A stretch of DNA of 36,544 bases from the NCBI GenBank assembly GCA_017462985.1, contig JAFTQB010000023.1, positions 1-36,544 of the forward strand, read 5' to 3'. Below are positions 23,156 through 32,166 of this stretch, one piece after another. Made by a program: the position numbers and the translations under genes. Positions within the stretch are counted from its first letter, which is position 1; each line of letters begins with the position of its first letter. The notes below the pieces were generated by a model that had not been told where the DNA came from, did no database searches, and saw only the letters and a list, made by a program, of their open reading frames with translations. This DNA is from Clostridia bacterium. GTDB lineage: Bacteria; Bacillota; Clostridia; Christensenellales; Borkfalkiaceae.

Positions 23156-24517
23156 ATGGGCTTAAAGGGATTGAAAAAAGGCGAAAAATTCTATTTTATC
23201 GGCATTGGCGGGGTTTCGATGAGCGGGCTTGCCTACTTCTTGATCAAAAACGGTTATCAAGTGCAAGGGAGCGATCTTTTCGGCGGCGAACAGGTGGAAA
23301 AATTGCGTATGCTCGGCGTTGATATCGCCGTGGGGGAAGCGGTCGATCTCACCCGCGTTTGCGGCGCGGATACCGTTGTGTATACGGACGCGATAAGTCA
23401 AGAAAATAAAGAGCTGAACTGCGCTTTATTCTTAAATAAGCGGGTGTATTCCCGTATGGATTTTTTGCGCCTTTTGTGCGAAGAATTTTCCCACGTGATC
23501 GCCGTTGCGGGAAGCCACGGGAAAACTACCTGTACGGCGATGTGCGCGCATATTTTAAAGAGTGCGAAAGTGGGTTTTTCCGCGCATATCGGCGGAGAGG
23601 ACAGCGAAATGGGAAATTTTTTCTTTGAGGGCGTGGACTATCTTGTTACGGAAGCGTGCGAGTATAAGAAAAATTTATTAAAGCTTGTCCCCGAAACGGC
23701 AATTTTGTTAAATATCGATTGCGACCATATGGAATGTTACGACGGGGAAGAAGATTTAAAAAACACCTTTTATGCCTTTTGCCGTTCGGCGAAAACAGCA
23801 ATCGTTTGCTTGGACGACGAGCGATCGAAAGGCGTGGAAAACGCCGTAACCTTTTCTATTTTGGATAAGACCGCCGATTACCGTGCTTCGCATTTATCTT
23901 CGGAGCGGGAAAGGTATGCGTTCACGGTGTATGAATACGGGAGAAAGGTGTGCCGCGTGCGCTTAAAAACGGTGGGGCGGTGCAACGTATATAATGCGTT
24001 GGCGGCGTTTGCGGCGATGCGTTCGTACGGTTTTTCCGCAGAAGAGATCAAACGCGGCTTGGAAAGTTTTCGCGCCGTGAAACGCCGATTTGAAGAAATC
24101 GGAACAATTTTCGGCGCGACCGCCGTTTGCGATTACGCGCATCATCCCAAAGAGATCCTTTCTTCGATCGCTACGGCAAAGCGAATTTGCGCAGGAAAAT
24201 TGTTCGTCGTATTCCAACCGCATACCTTTTCGCGGACGAAAGCGCTGATGGAGGAGTTCGTTTCCGCTTTGCGCGGAGTGGAACGGCTGATGATTTATAA
24301 AACCTATCCCGCAAGGGAGCGGTTCAATTTAGAAGGCGACGGAAAAACGCTTGCGGAACGTATTGGGAATTGTTTATATTCCGAAAGCGTCGTATCCCTT
24401 TCCGCTTGGCTCAAACGCACCGTAAAAGAAACCGATTGCGTGTTGTTTTTAGGCGCGGGGGATATTTATTTTTTGGCGCAATATCTCGCCAAAGGCGTAA
24501 AAAATCAAAAAAAATAG
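23156..24517 (+). CDS. murC: UDP-MurNAc:L-alanine ligase MurC
   Basis: The 453-aa Mur ligase adds L-alanine to UDP-MurNAc. The N-terminal motif FIGIGGVSMSGLAYFLIKNG, the P-loop VAGSHGKTTCTAM, GEDSEMGNFF, NIDCDHMECY and DYAHHPKEI/FQPHTFSRTKAL are all typical of MurC and separate it from MurD/E/F. The ATG at 23156 is preferred: the TTG at 23108 lies in the T tract of the ftsZ terminator, upstream of the expected transcript start. No good Shine-Dalgarno precedes the ATG (only GGA 15 bases away), so translation may be weak. The gene has its own terminator and is separated from the other mur genes by ftsA-ftsZ. Confidence 0.95.
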   Translation: MGLKGLKKGEKFYFIGIGGVSMSGLAYFLIKNGYQVQGSDLFGGEQVEKLRMLGVDIAVGEAVDLTRVCGADTVVYTDAISQENKELNCALFLNKRVYSRMDFLRLLCEEFSHVIAVAGSHGKTTCTAMCAHILKSAKVGFSAHIGGEDSEMGNFFFEGVDYLVTEACEYKKNLLKLVPETAILLNIDCDHMECYDGEEDLKNTFYAFCRSAKTAIVCLDDERSKGVENAVTFSILDKTADYRASHLSSERERYAFTVYEYGRKVCRVRLKTVGRCNVYNALAAFAAMRSYGFSAEEIKRGLESFRAVKRRFEEIGTIFGATAVCDYAHHPKEILSSIATAKRICAGKLFVVFQPHTFSRTKALMEEFVSALRGVERLMIYKTYPARERFNLEGDGKTLAERIGNCLYSESVVSLSAWLKRTVKETDCVLFLGAGDIYFLAQYLAKGVKNQKK

Positions 24518-24528
24518 AAAAAGCGGAC

Positions 24529-24579
24529 GGCAGGGTTGCGACAAAAAGAAAAAAAGTCGCTTTTCCTGCCAATTTTTTT
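24529..24579 (+). terminator. Terminator after murC
   Basis: An outer stem GGCAGG/CCTGCC (24529-24534, 24565-24570) and an inner stem GCGAC/GTCGC (24538-24542, 24556-24560) are followed by seven Ts (24573-24579). The inner loop is A-rich. Confidence 0.8.
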
Positions 24580-24590
24580 GCGTAATATTA

Positions 24591-24619
24591 TTGATAAATG
24601 TAAAAAAAAATGTTATAAT
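24591..24619 (+). promoter_or_regulatory. Promoter of ftsK
   Basis: TTGATA (24591-24596) and TATAAT (24614-24619) have a 17-bp spacer. The start is expected near 24626, giving a leader of only about 22 nt. Confidence 0.85.
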
Positions 24620-24647
24620 GATAGAGTATAGATAGGAGGTGTTTGTT

Positions 24648-27600
24648 TTGGCTGAGCAAGACGGTAAGACGACGGATACGCAAGAGGAAGAAGGGAAAAA
24701 AGGAAAAAAGAATAAACGGGATTCTTCGCTGATCACCAAAGAGAGTATCAGCGCCGTTTTTGCGCTGTTTTCTATTCTCGCTTTATTGATTTTGTTTACG
24801 AGAGAAGCCATGTTCGGGGACGTGGGGCTTTATATACATATGCTTTTGACGGGCTTGTTCGGATACGGTGCGTATCCGTTGTTCGTCGTGATTGCATATA
24901 ATTGCATTATGAGCTTTTTGGGCGTTAAGCTTTTCAAAAAGCGCGCGCCGCTCGTTGCCTTTACGATAACGGCGTCTTTCGCCACGCTGATTTTTCACGC
25001 CGCGTTCACCTTTAATATCCCGCAGGAAAGCTATCTGCCCGAATGTTTTAACGCGGGCGCAAATTTCCCCGCTTGTACGGTGGCGGGCTGGATCGGTGCG
25101 TTGCCTGTCGCGCTTTTGCGCTTGGCTTCCCCCGTCGGCGCGATCGTTATTCTTTCGGCGCTGTTTTTAGTCAGCTTGTATATCACCGTAAAGCTCTTTC
25201 CCCGCAAGGCGAAAAAGACTAAAAAGCAGGACGATACCACGGAGCAGACCACGCAGGAAACGCAAGCGCAAACTACGCCGCAACCTGCGCCCCAACCTGC
25301 AATGCAAGCGACGGTGCAACCTACTGCGCCGCAACCGACTTACGCACAACCGCAGGTACAACAACCTTATACGCAACCGCAGGTGCAACAGCCGCAGCAA
25401 CCGATGCCCGGTTATTATCAAGGCGGTTTCGCGCCTCAAAATATGGGGGGATATTATCCCTACGGTTCGCAGTACGCAATGAGCCAACGGCCCGGCGTTT
25501 CGCTTTGGGGAGATGGGGAACAGGCGCAAGAAACGCCGCAACCGCAAGCGGGACAAGCGCAGGGGCAACCTACGGCGGGGCAGCCGCAGACGGCGGAAAG
25601 GGTATTTTCTCCGTTTGGTTCGACGGGCTTAGGAAATCCCGCGCCTCAACAGATCACGCCCGAAGAGAGTCGGCGCTTTTTATTCAGCGGCTCGCCGCAA
25701 GAAAATTTCCGTACCAATTTGATTTTCGATAGCAACTCGGCGGCGAACAGCCGTTCGGGATACGATCCTTCCCGTCAGCCCGTTGCGCCCACCTATTCGC
25801 AGACCTATTCGCAAACGGTGGATAGCGTAGGCGCTCGTCCGACCAAGATTGTAAACGAGCCGCAGGGGGCTACCTTCGGCGCGCAGCAGCCGAGCTTTAC
25901 GGCGCGCGAGCAAACGCCCGCGTATACCGAGCCTACCCGTTCGGTAACGCCGCCCGTACAGGAAACGCCTACGTTTGAAACGCGCGGCAGAGGCTACGAA
26001 CAGCCTACGGCTTTCAACGATCTTTCTTCGCAAGAAGCGGCAACCCGCGACGAAACGACGATGCGGCAAGACGCGGAAAATAGCGGTGCTTCGGATTATC
26101 AACGGCACGAATATATGGACGTGTTCTCGCTTTCCAACCCGAATATTTTCGGGGCGCAAGAAAATGCTGACCGTTCGTCCACGCGGAAATCGCAGGATGA
26201 ATATTCCGACCGTTCTTCCATTTTCGACGATGAGGAAACGACGGCTTCGCGCAGCGACGATCCCTATTCCTTGCGCTCGTTCGACGAGCCGCCTGCACGC
26301 TCGCAAACGACGGGGCGCAGAGAAGAAGTCGCGTTCGATACGACTTCCCGCCGCGGCGACGGCGATAGCGGTTTCGACGTAACGGAAAGCAGGCGTATTC
26401 CCGTGGAAACTCCGCAGGAAACGGTGGACGAAGTAGTGGAAACGCCGCCCGTGCAAGCGGTAGAAGTAACGCCGCCCAAGCCCCGTATTAAAAAACCGTA
26501 CGTGCGCATACCGCTCGATTATTTCGATTGCAGCGATACCACGCCTGACGCGAACGAAGACGAAGTGGAGCATATCAAGCAAATGATTATTATGACGCTT
26601 GCCGATTATAAGGTGAGCGACGCAACGATCGCTTCCGTCACCTTCGGGCCTACCGTTACGCGCTATAACGTGGCGATTCCCCGCAACGTATCTCCCCGTA
26701 AAGTCGTTGCGCTCGAACAAGAAATTGCGATCAGCCTTTGCTGTAAGGGGGTAAATATTTATCCCAGCTTTGAGGACGGTACGGTGAGTATCGAAGTTCC
26801 CAACAAAAACCGTCAGTTCGTACAGCTCGGCTGTATGTTCACCGACGACGGATTTATCAAGGCGAAGCCCACCTCGCTCACCTTTGCGATGGGTAAGGAC
26901 GTAGCGAACCGCAAGGTTTACGGGGATATTTGCAAGATGACTCACCTTTTGGTGGCGGGTTCATCGGGCGCGGGGAAGAGCGTATTCCTCGGCTCGCTCA
27001 TCATCAGCTTGATCGTCAAGTATTCCCCCGACGAGCTTCGGTTGATCTTGATCGATCCGAAAAAGACGGAATTTGTGCTCTACAACAACCTGCCGCATTT
27101 GATGATCAACGAGATCATCACCGACGTGCGTAAGGCGATCCAAAGCTTGAATTGGGCGATTGGGGAAATGAATCGCCGGTATTCGCTGTTTGAAAAGAAG
27201 AGTTTATCGGGTACTTACGTTGTGAATATCGACGAATACAACGCGAACCTTGGCGAGGGCGAGGATAAGCTTCCCAAAATCGTTATTATCGTGGACGAGC
27301 TTGCCGATTTGATGCTCGCGGCGAAAAAGGATATGGAAGACCGTATCCAAAACCTCACGCAAAAGGCGCGCGCGGCGGGGATTCATTTGATTTTGGCTAC
27401 GCAACGCCCGTCGGCGGACGTCATTACGGGCGTTATTAAAGGCAATCTTTCCACGCGTATCGCGTTTACCGTGGCGAGCGACGTAGATTCGCGCGTTATC
27501 CTCGATCAAACGGGCGCGCAAAAACTGCTCGGTTACGGCGACTTGCTGTATACGATGGCGGGGATCAATACTCCCGTGCGCGTGCAAAGCCCGTTTATTT

Positions 27601-27959
27601 CTTCGGCGGATTCGCAAAAGGTGGTGGATTTCATCAAAGCGAACAACGAAGCGTATTACGACGAAGCGGCTACGGCGTATATCAATAATTCCCGCGGCGG
27701 CGGAAACGGCGACGAGGGCGGCGATCCCGTGAACGGGGAAGTGGAAGAAATTTATATCCAAGCGTTGAAGCTCGTAATTCAATCGGGGAACGCGTCCATT
27801 TCCATGTTGCAAAGAAAATGCTCGATCGGTTTCAATAAGGCGGGCAAGATCATCGAATGGATGGAAGCGATGGAATATATTTCGCCGTTTGAAGGCGCGA
27901 AAGCAAGAAAGGTGCTCATCACCAAAGAAGTATTTGAACAGCTTTACGGGCCGTTCTAA
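24648..27959 (+). CDS. ftsK: DNA translocase FtsK/SpoIIIE with a long Pro/Gln-rich linker
   Basis: The ~1103-aa translocase pumps chromosomal DNA through the closing septum. About four membrane helices occupy residues 28-185. A low-complexity linker of over 400 residues follows (about 185-610), first Pro/Gln/Thr-rich (YAQPQVQQPYTQPQVQQP), then Ser/Arg/Asp-rich. The motor domain has Walker A GSSGAGKS (771-778) and Walker B IVDELADLM (D883, E884). A winged-helix gamma domain (about 1030-1103, LKLVIQSGNASISMLQRKCSIGF) should read polar DNA motifs. The start is TTG at 24648, 6 bases after AGGAGGTG; the GTG at 24639 is part of that ribosome site. It is longer than SpoIIIE (about 790) because of the linker. 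Confidence 0.95.
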   Translation: MAEQDGKTTDTQEEEGKKGKKNKRDSSLITKESISAVFALFSILALLILFTREAMFGDVGLYIHMLLTGLFGYGAYPLFVVIAYNCIMSFLGVKLFKKRAPLVAFTITASFATLIFHAAFTFNIPQESYLPECFNAGANFPACTVAGWIGALPVALLRLASPVGAIVILSALFLVSLYITVKLFPRKAKKTKKQDDTTEQTTQETQAQTTPQPAPQPAMQATVQPTAPQPTYAQPQVQQPYTQPQVQQPQQPMPGYYQGGFAPQNMGGYYPYGSQYAMSQRPGVSLWGDGEQAQETPQPQAGQAQGQPTAGQPQTAERVFSPFGSTGLGNPAPQQITPEESRRFLFSGSPQENFRTNLIFDSNSAANSRSGYDPSRQPVAPTYSQTYSQTVDSVGARPTKIVNEPQGATFGAQQPSFTAREQTPAYTEPTRSVTPPVQETPTFETRGRGYEQPTAFNDLSSQEAATRDETTMRQDAENSGASDYQRHEYMDVFSLSNPNIFGAQENADRSSTRKSQDEYSDRSSIFDDEETTASRSDDPYSLRSFDEPPARSQTTGRREEVAFDTTSRRGDGDSGFDVTESRRIPVETPQETVDEVVETPPVQAVEVTPPKPRIKKPYVRIPLDYFDCSDTTPDANEDEVEHIKQMIIMTLADYKVSDATIASVTFGPTVTRYNVAIPRNVSPRKVVALEQEIAISLCCKGVNIYPSFEDGTVSIEVPNKNRQFVQLGCMFTDDGFIKAKPTSLTFAMGKDVANRKVYGDICKMTHLLVAGSSGAGKSVFLGSLIISLIVKYSPDELRLILIDPKKTEFVLYNNLPHLMINEIITDVRKAIQSLNWAIGEMNRRYSLFEKKSLSGTYVVNIDEYNANLGEGEDKLPKIVIIVDELADLMLAAKKDMEDRIQNLTQKARAAGIHLILATQRPSADVITGVIKGNLSTRIAFTVASDVDSRVILDQTGAQKLLGYGDLLYTMAGINTPVRVQSPFISSADSQKVVDFIKANNEAYYDEAATAYINNSRGGGNGDEGGDPVNGEVEEIYIQALKLVIQSGNASISMLQRKCSIGFNKAGKIIEWMEAMEYISPFEGAKARKVLITKEVFEQLYGPF

Positions 27960-28013
27960 AAAAATTTCAAAATATTTTTTAAAAGTGGCATACAGTTGTC
28001 ATATTTTCTGTGT

Positions 28014-28019
28014 TATACT
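28014..28019 (+). promoter_or_regulatory. Possible -10 box before rimO
   Basis: TATACT lies 24 bases before the rimO ATG. The nearby TTGTCA (27996-28001) is only 12 bp away, too close for a standard promoter. No terminator separates ftsK from rimO, so read-through is the alternative. Confidence 0.3.
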
Positions 28020-28042
28020 GATGTCATCGAACAGGTTAGAGA

Positions 28043-29374
28043 ATGTTAGAACAAAAGAAATTCGGCGTAATCTCTCTCGGTTGCGATAAAAACCGCGTGG
28101 ATACGGAAAAGATGTTGGCGGCGATCACGGCGAAAGGGTTTACGCTCACCGACGACGCGAGCCAAGCGAATATTTTGATCGTCAATACTTGCGGTTTTTT
28201 AAACGCCGCGCGAAAAGAAGCGATTGAAACGATCCTTGAATTTTCCGAATACAAAAACGGAAATTTGGAAAAAATCGTGGTAACGGGCTGTCTGCCGCAA
28301 AAATTCATCGACGAGCTGTTTGTGCCGCTTTCGGAAGCGGACGTGTTTTTGGGCGTTCAAGATTACCAATTGCTTTTTGAAGCGATCGAGTGTTCTTACG
28401 CGACGGGCGAAAGGCAAAACTTCGTGGGCAAGGGAAAAGAAGCAATTTCAATCGACCGCGTACAGACCACCGATCCGCATTTTGCGTATTTGAAGATCGC
28501 GGACGGCTGTTATAATCACTGCACCTATTGTTTGATCCCCAAAATACGCGGAAAATACCGTTCCTATCCTATGGAAGCGCTTTTAAAGGAAGCGGAAGAA
28601 TTGGGCGAACTTTCCGAACTCGTGATCGTGGCGCAGGATACGACGAGATACGGCGAAGAGTTGTACGGGGAAAACCGTTTCGTGGAATTGTTGCAAAAGC
28701 TTTCCGCTTTGGAAAATATCCGCAAGATCCGCTTGCTGTATTGCTATCCCGACGTGATCACAGACGAATTGATTGCGGAAATTCGGGATAACGATAAGAT
28801 ACTCAAATATATCGATATTCCCTTACAGCACAGCGAAGACAGAGTGTTAAAGCTAATGAATCGAAAAGGCAAGCGCGCGGATTATTTGGCGCTGTTTGCA
28901 AGGCTTCGTAAAGAAATTCCTTCAATCGCCATTCGTTCCACCTTCATTTCGGGATTTCCCTCGGAAACGGAAGAAGAATTTTTGCAAATGATCGAATTTT
29001 TAAAAGAAGCGCGCCTCGTAAATTGCGGTTTCTTCGCTTATTCCAAAGAACCCGATACCGCCGCTGCGAGGATGAAAGGGCAGGTGCATTATCGTACGAA
29101 AGCCCGCCGCGTAAAAGCGTTGTACGAAATCCAACGGCAAATTTCCTTACAATTTCTTTCGGGCTTGATCGGGAAAGAGATCGAAGTGATTTGCGACGGG
29201 ATCGATTACGAAAAAGGCTGCTTCGTCGGTCGGGCGTATTTCAATGCTCCCGAAATCGACGGAAAGGTTTATTTTAACGCCGCCGAGGCAATGCAGGGCG
29301 AAACCTATCTTGTAAAAATACAAAAAACCGACGCTTACGATTTGTACGGCTTTACGGAGGATTATACGATATGA
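28043..29374 (+). CDS. rimO: Ribosomal protein S12 methylthiotransferase RimO
   Basis: The 443-aa radical-SAM enzyme adds a methylthio group to an aspartate of ribosomal protein S12. The N-terminal UPF0004 domain has the three cysteines that bind the second cluster (SLGCDKNRVDTE, NTCGFL, TGCLPQ). The radical-SAM motif is CYNHCTYC (C156, C160, C163), and the C-terminus is a TRAM-like domain. RimO is favoured over MiaB because of the SLGCxKNxVDTE opening and the synteny ftsK-rimO-pgsA-cinA-recA, which is common in Firmicutes. Its stop overlaps the pgsA ATG by 4 bases. Confidence 0.95.
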   Translation: MLEQKKFGVISLGCDKNRVDTEKMLAAITAKGFTLTDDASQANILIVNTCGFLNAARKEAIETILEFSEYKNGNLEKIVVTGCLPQKFIDELFVPLSEADVFLGVQDYQLLFEAIECSYATGERQNFVGKGKEAISIDRVQTTDPHFAYLKIADGCYNHCTYCLIPKIRGKYRSYPMEALLKEAEELGELSELVIVAQDTTRYGEELYGENRFVELLQKLSALENIRKIRLLYCYPDVITDELIAEIRDNDKILKYIDIPLQHSEDRVLKLMNRKGKRADYLALFARLRKEIPSIAIRSTFISGFPSETEEEFLQMIEFLKEARLVNCGFFAYSKEPDTAAARMKGQVHYRTKARRVKALYEIQRQISLQFLSGLIGKEIEVICDGIDYEKGCFVGRAYFNAPEIDGKVYFNAAEAMQGETYLVKIQKTDAYDLYGFTEDYTI

Positions 29375-29982
29375 AACTCAATTTACCCAATAAGATCACG
29401 CTTATCCGTATTTTTATGATCCCTATTTTCGTGGCAGTTTTCTTTATTCAGCCCTTAGGGCTTTGGCGTTTTTTAATCGCCGCAATCGTCTTTTTGTTGG
29501 CGGCGGCGACCGACGCGCTCGACGGATATATCGCCCGTTCCCGCGGGTTGGTTACCAACCTTGGTAAATTCCTCGATCCCATCGCGGATAAAGTGCTCGT
29601 TTCCACGGCAATGATCTTGTTGCTCGCGGCAAAAGACGAATTTTTCGGCGTTTTCGGCATATATTGCGACGTTCTTTATATCGCTACAACGGTATGCGTT
29701 TGCGTGATCATGGCAAGGGAGCTTATCATCAGCGCGTTCCGCCAGATCGCAGCGACGGCGGGCGTCGTTATGGCGGCGGATAAGCTTGGAAAATTCAAAA
29801 CGATCTTCCAAGACGTCAGTATCGTCGTCTTTTTGGCGGGCGGCGCGTTTGGCGATACGGAATTTGGAAAAATCCTGCTCATCGTCGCGTTTTGCTTGTT
29901 TGCGATCGCCACCGTGCTCACCGTTGTGTCGGGCGTGGCGTACGTGGTAAATAATCGCGCCGTATTAAAGGACGCGAATTAA
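29371..29982 (+). CDS. pgsA: CDP-diacylglycerol-glycerol-3-phosphate 3-phosphatidyltransferase
   Basis: The 203-aa membrane enzyme makes phosphatidylglycerol phosphate, the precursor of PG and cardiolipin. The CDP-alcohol phosphotransferase motif is complete: D48, D51-G52, A55-R56, G65, D69, D73. The opening NLPNKITLIRIFMIPIF is the usual PgsA start. Several membrane helices are visible, and the length fits the family (180-200). The gene overlaps rimO by ATGA and precedes cinA by 10 bases, so it sits inside a coupled operon. A different alcohol acceptor cannot be excluded, but synteny favours PgsA. Confidence 0.94.
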   Translation: MKLNLPNKITLIRIFMIPIFVAVFFIQPLGLWRFLIAAIVFLLAAATDALDGYIARSRGLVTNLGKFLDPIADKVLVSTAMILLLAAKDEFFGVFGIYCDVLYIATTVCVCVIMARELIISAFRQIAATAGVVMAADKLGKFKTIFQDVSIVVFLAGGAFGDTEFGKILLIVAFCLFAIATVLTVVSGVAYVVNNRAVLKDAN

Positions 29983-29992
29983 GGGCATACTA

Positions 29993-31096
29993 ATGAAAAA
30001 CGCTTGTTTGGTGATCATCAATGAAAACGCTTGCGGCAACGGCGAGTATTTGCCGATCGTGCAGGCGTTCGAACGTTCGGGCGTATTTTTTTCCGAGCTT
30101 CGAGCCTTGCCGATTCAACGCCAAGAAGCAGTTGCGTCGGCGGTGATCGATTGGAAAAATGCGTACGAAAATATCGCGATCGTCGCATGCGGCGTTTCGA
30201 TCGGGAGCGTTCGTTCCTTGCTTTCGAACGCTTTGGGCAAAGATTTCTTCGGGGATACGCTTTCGGGCGTAGGCGTTTGTATGGACGGCGAAAAGAGCTT
30301 GTTTTTGTTATCGTGCGAGAGCGCTCAAACGGGAGAAGAATACGTACAACGCGTTTGCGTTCCGTATTTGCATAAAAAATACGGCTCGCGTACCGATTCG
30401 ATCGTTTTGCGTACGGTCGGCGCGGATAGCGGTTGGCTAAACGGTTTGCTCGATCAAACGCGGCAAATGTGCGGCAACCGTTTGACGATCACAAAAGAGG
30501 GAAATTACGGCGAGGATATCATTCGTATTTTTTACGACGATACGACGCCGCGTATGCTCACGGACGACGCGCTTCGCTTTTTGGCGGATAAATTGAGCGA
30601 AAATCTGTATGCGCTCGACGATACGCCGTTGGAAGTACAGCTCGTGCGGTTGCTGAAATTGCGCGGGAAAACGATCGGCGTTGCCGAATCGTTCACGGGC
30701 GGCGGCGTGGGGCGTAAGATCGTTTCCGTTTCAGGGGCGAGCGATGTTTATTTCGAGGGGCTGAATACTTATTCGGAGCTTTCGAAAATGCGCCGATTGG
30801 GCGTAACGGAATACACGCTTCGTACGCAAGGAGCTGTCAGCGAACAAACTGCGTACGAAATGGCGGCGGGGTTATTGGCTTCAGGGAACGCAAGCGTTGC
30901 GATCGCTACCACGGGGCTTGCTGGTCCCAACGGCGACGGATCGGGGCTACCGATAGGCAGTTGCTGTATTGCGGTGGGCGTAGACGATAAGGTGTATGTT
31001 TACAGCTACCGTTTGAGCGGTACGAGAGAGGAGATTACGGAAACGGCGATCCGTTACGCGTTATTCCTCGCTTGCAAACAATTAAAAAACGTATAA
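29993..31096 (+). CDS. cinA: CinA-like protein: degenerate N-domain plus PncC-type amidohydrolase
   Basis: The 367-aa protein has a well-kept C-terminal PncC domain (about 210-367: GKTIGVAESFTGGGVGRKIVSV with AESFTGG at 231-237; AIATTGLAGPNGDGS), which in the family deamidates nicotinamide mononucleotide. The N-terminal part (1-205) looks like the CinA/MoaB-like region but lacks the hallmark TGGLGPTxDD; at the matching place it reads ACGVSIGSVRSLLSNALGKDF. The protein is about 45 residues shorter than usual CinA (about 410-420). The N-domain pyrophosphatase activity is therefore probably lost, while deamidation remains. The pair cinA-recA is conserved in Firmicutes. AAGGG overlapping the pgsA stop is the ribosome site. 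Confidence 0.9.
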   Translation: MKNACLVIINENACGNGEYLPIVQAFERSGVFFSELRALPIQRQEAVASAVIDWKNAYENIAIVACGVSIGSVRSLLSNALGKDFFGDTLSGVGVCMDGEKSLFLLSCESAQTGEEYVQRVCVPYLHKKYGSRTDSIVLRTVGADSGWLNGLLDQTRQMCGNRLTITKEGNYGEDIIRIFYDDTTPRMLTDDALRFLADKLSENLYALDDTPLEVQLVRLLKLRGKTIGVAESFTGGGVGRKIVSVSGASDVYFEGLNTYSELSKMRRLGVTEYTLRTQGAVSEQTAYEMAAGLLASGNASVAIATTGLAGPNGDGSGLPIGSCCIAVGVDDKVYVYSYRLSGTREEITETAIRYALFLACKQLKNV

Positions 31097-31117
31097 AAAA
31101 TCAGGAGATTTAATCAT

Positions 31118-32146
31118 ATGGCAGAAAAAAACAGCGAAAGAATGAAGGTTTTGGACGCAGTACTTTTGCAAATTGAAAAGCAATACGGTAAAGGTTCGAT
31201 CATGCGTCTTGGCGACGAAGCGGGTAATACCGAAATCGACGTGATCCCCACGGGTTGTTTATCCTTGGATATCGCGCTTGGAATCGGCGGGCTTCCCCGC
31301 GGCAGGATCATCGAAATCTACGGTCCCGAATCTTCGGGTAAAACAACGGTTGCGTTGCACGCGATAGCGGAAGCGCAAAAAATGGGCGGCGTAGCGGCGT
31401 TCATCGACGCAGAACACGCGCTCGATCCCGTTTACGCAAAGAAATTGGGCGTAAAATTGGACGATCTTTACGTTTCCCAACCGGATACGGGCGAACAGGC
31501 GCTCGATATTGCCGACGCGCTCGTAAGAAGTTCGGCGGTGGATATTATCGTTGTCGACTCCGTTGCGGCGCTTACGCCTAAGGCGGAAATCGAAGGGGAT
31601 ATGGGCGATTCGCACGTGGGTTTGCAAGCGAGATTGATGTCGCAAGCTCTTAGAAAACTGACGGGTATCGTCAATAAATCGAATACCTGCGTAATCTTTA
31701 TTAACCAACTCCGCGAAAAGGTTGGCGTTATGTTCGGTAATCCCGAAACGACGACGGGCGGTAAGGCGCTTAAATTCTATGCGAGCGTGCGTTTGGATAT
31801 TCGAAGAACGGATACGCTGAAAGACGCCGACGGTGCAGTGGGTAGCCGCACGAAAGCAAAGGTCGTGAAAAATAAACTTGCGCCTCCTTTTAAGCAGGCG
31901 GAATTCGATATCGTCTTTGGCGAAGGTATTTCCCAAGAAGGTTGTATCATCGATTTGGGCGTACAATACGACATTCTCGGCAAGAGCGGCGCTTGGTTTA
32001 GCTATAACGGCGAAAAAGTGGCGAACGGCAGAGAAAAAATGCGTTTATTCTTAAAAGAAAATCCCGAAATCTGCAAAGAAATCGAAGAAAAAATCCGCGT
32101 AGCGGCAAAGGGCGGCAACGAGGAAACGGAAGAAACGCAAGAATAA
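31118..32146 (+). CDS. recA: Recombinase RecA
   Basis: The 342-aa recombinase forms filaments on single-stranded DNA, catalyses strand exchange and triggers LexA cleavage. Walker A is GPESSGKT (69-76), the L1/L2 and Walker B regions are normal ([47 protein letters not shown]), and the acidic tail EETEETQE is present. AGGAG lies 11 bases before the ATG. There are only 21 bases between cinA and recA and no LexA/DinR-type box there (GAAC-N4-GTTC was looked for), so recA is probably transcribed with the upstream genes or from an unrecognised internal promoter. Confidence 0.98.
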   Translation: MAEKNSERMKVLDAVLLQIEKQYGKGSIMRLGDEAGNTEIDVIPTGCLSLDIALGIGGLPRGRIIEIYGPESSGKTTVALHAIAEAQKMGGVAAFIDAEHALDPVYAKKLGVKLDDLYVSQPDTGEQALDIADALVRSSAVDIIVVDSVAALTPKAEIEGDMGDSHVGLQARLMSQALRKLTGIVNKSNTCVIFINQLREKVGVMFGNPETTTGGKALKFYASVRLDIRRTDTLKDADGAVGSRTKAKVVKNKLAPPFKQAEFDIVFGEGISQEGCIIDLGVQYDILGKSGAWFSYNGEKVANGREKMRLFLKENPEICKEIEEKIRVAAKGGNEETEETQE

Positions 32147-32166
32147 TTTGATTTTTGGAAAGAATT

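Noticed and set aside
25680-26945. A 421-codon open frame on the minus strand opposite ftsK
   Set aside because: It lies wholly within the ftsK linker and motor region, is very rich in Arg and hydrophobics as expected from the complement of its codons, and has no recognisable family motifs or ribosome site.
31097-31117. LexA (SOS) box before recA
   Set aside because: No GAAC-N4-GTTC palindrome in the 21-bp gap; GAACAGGTTAG near 28028, before rimO, lacks the right half-site.
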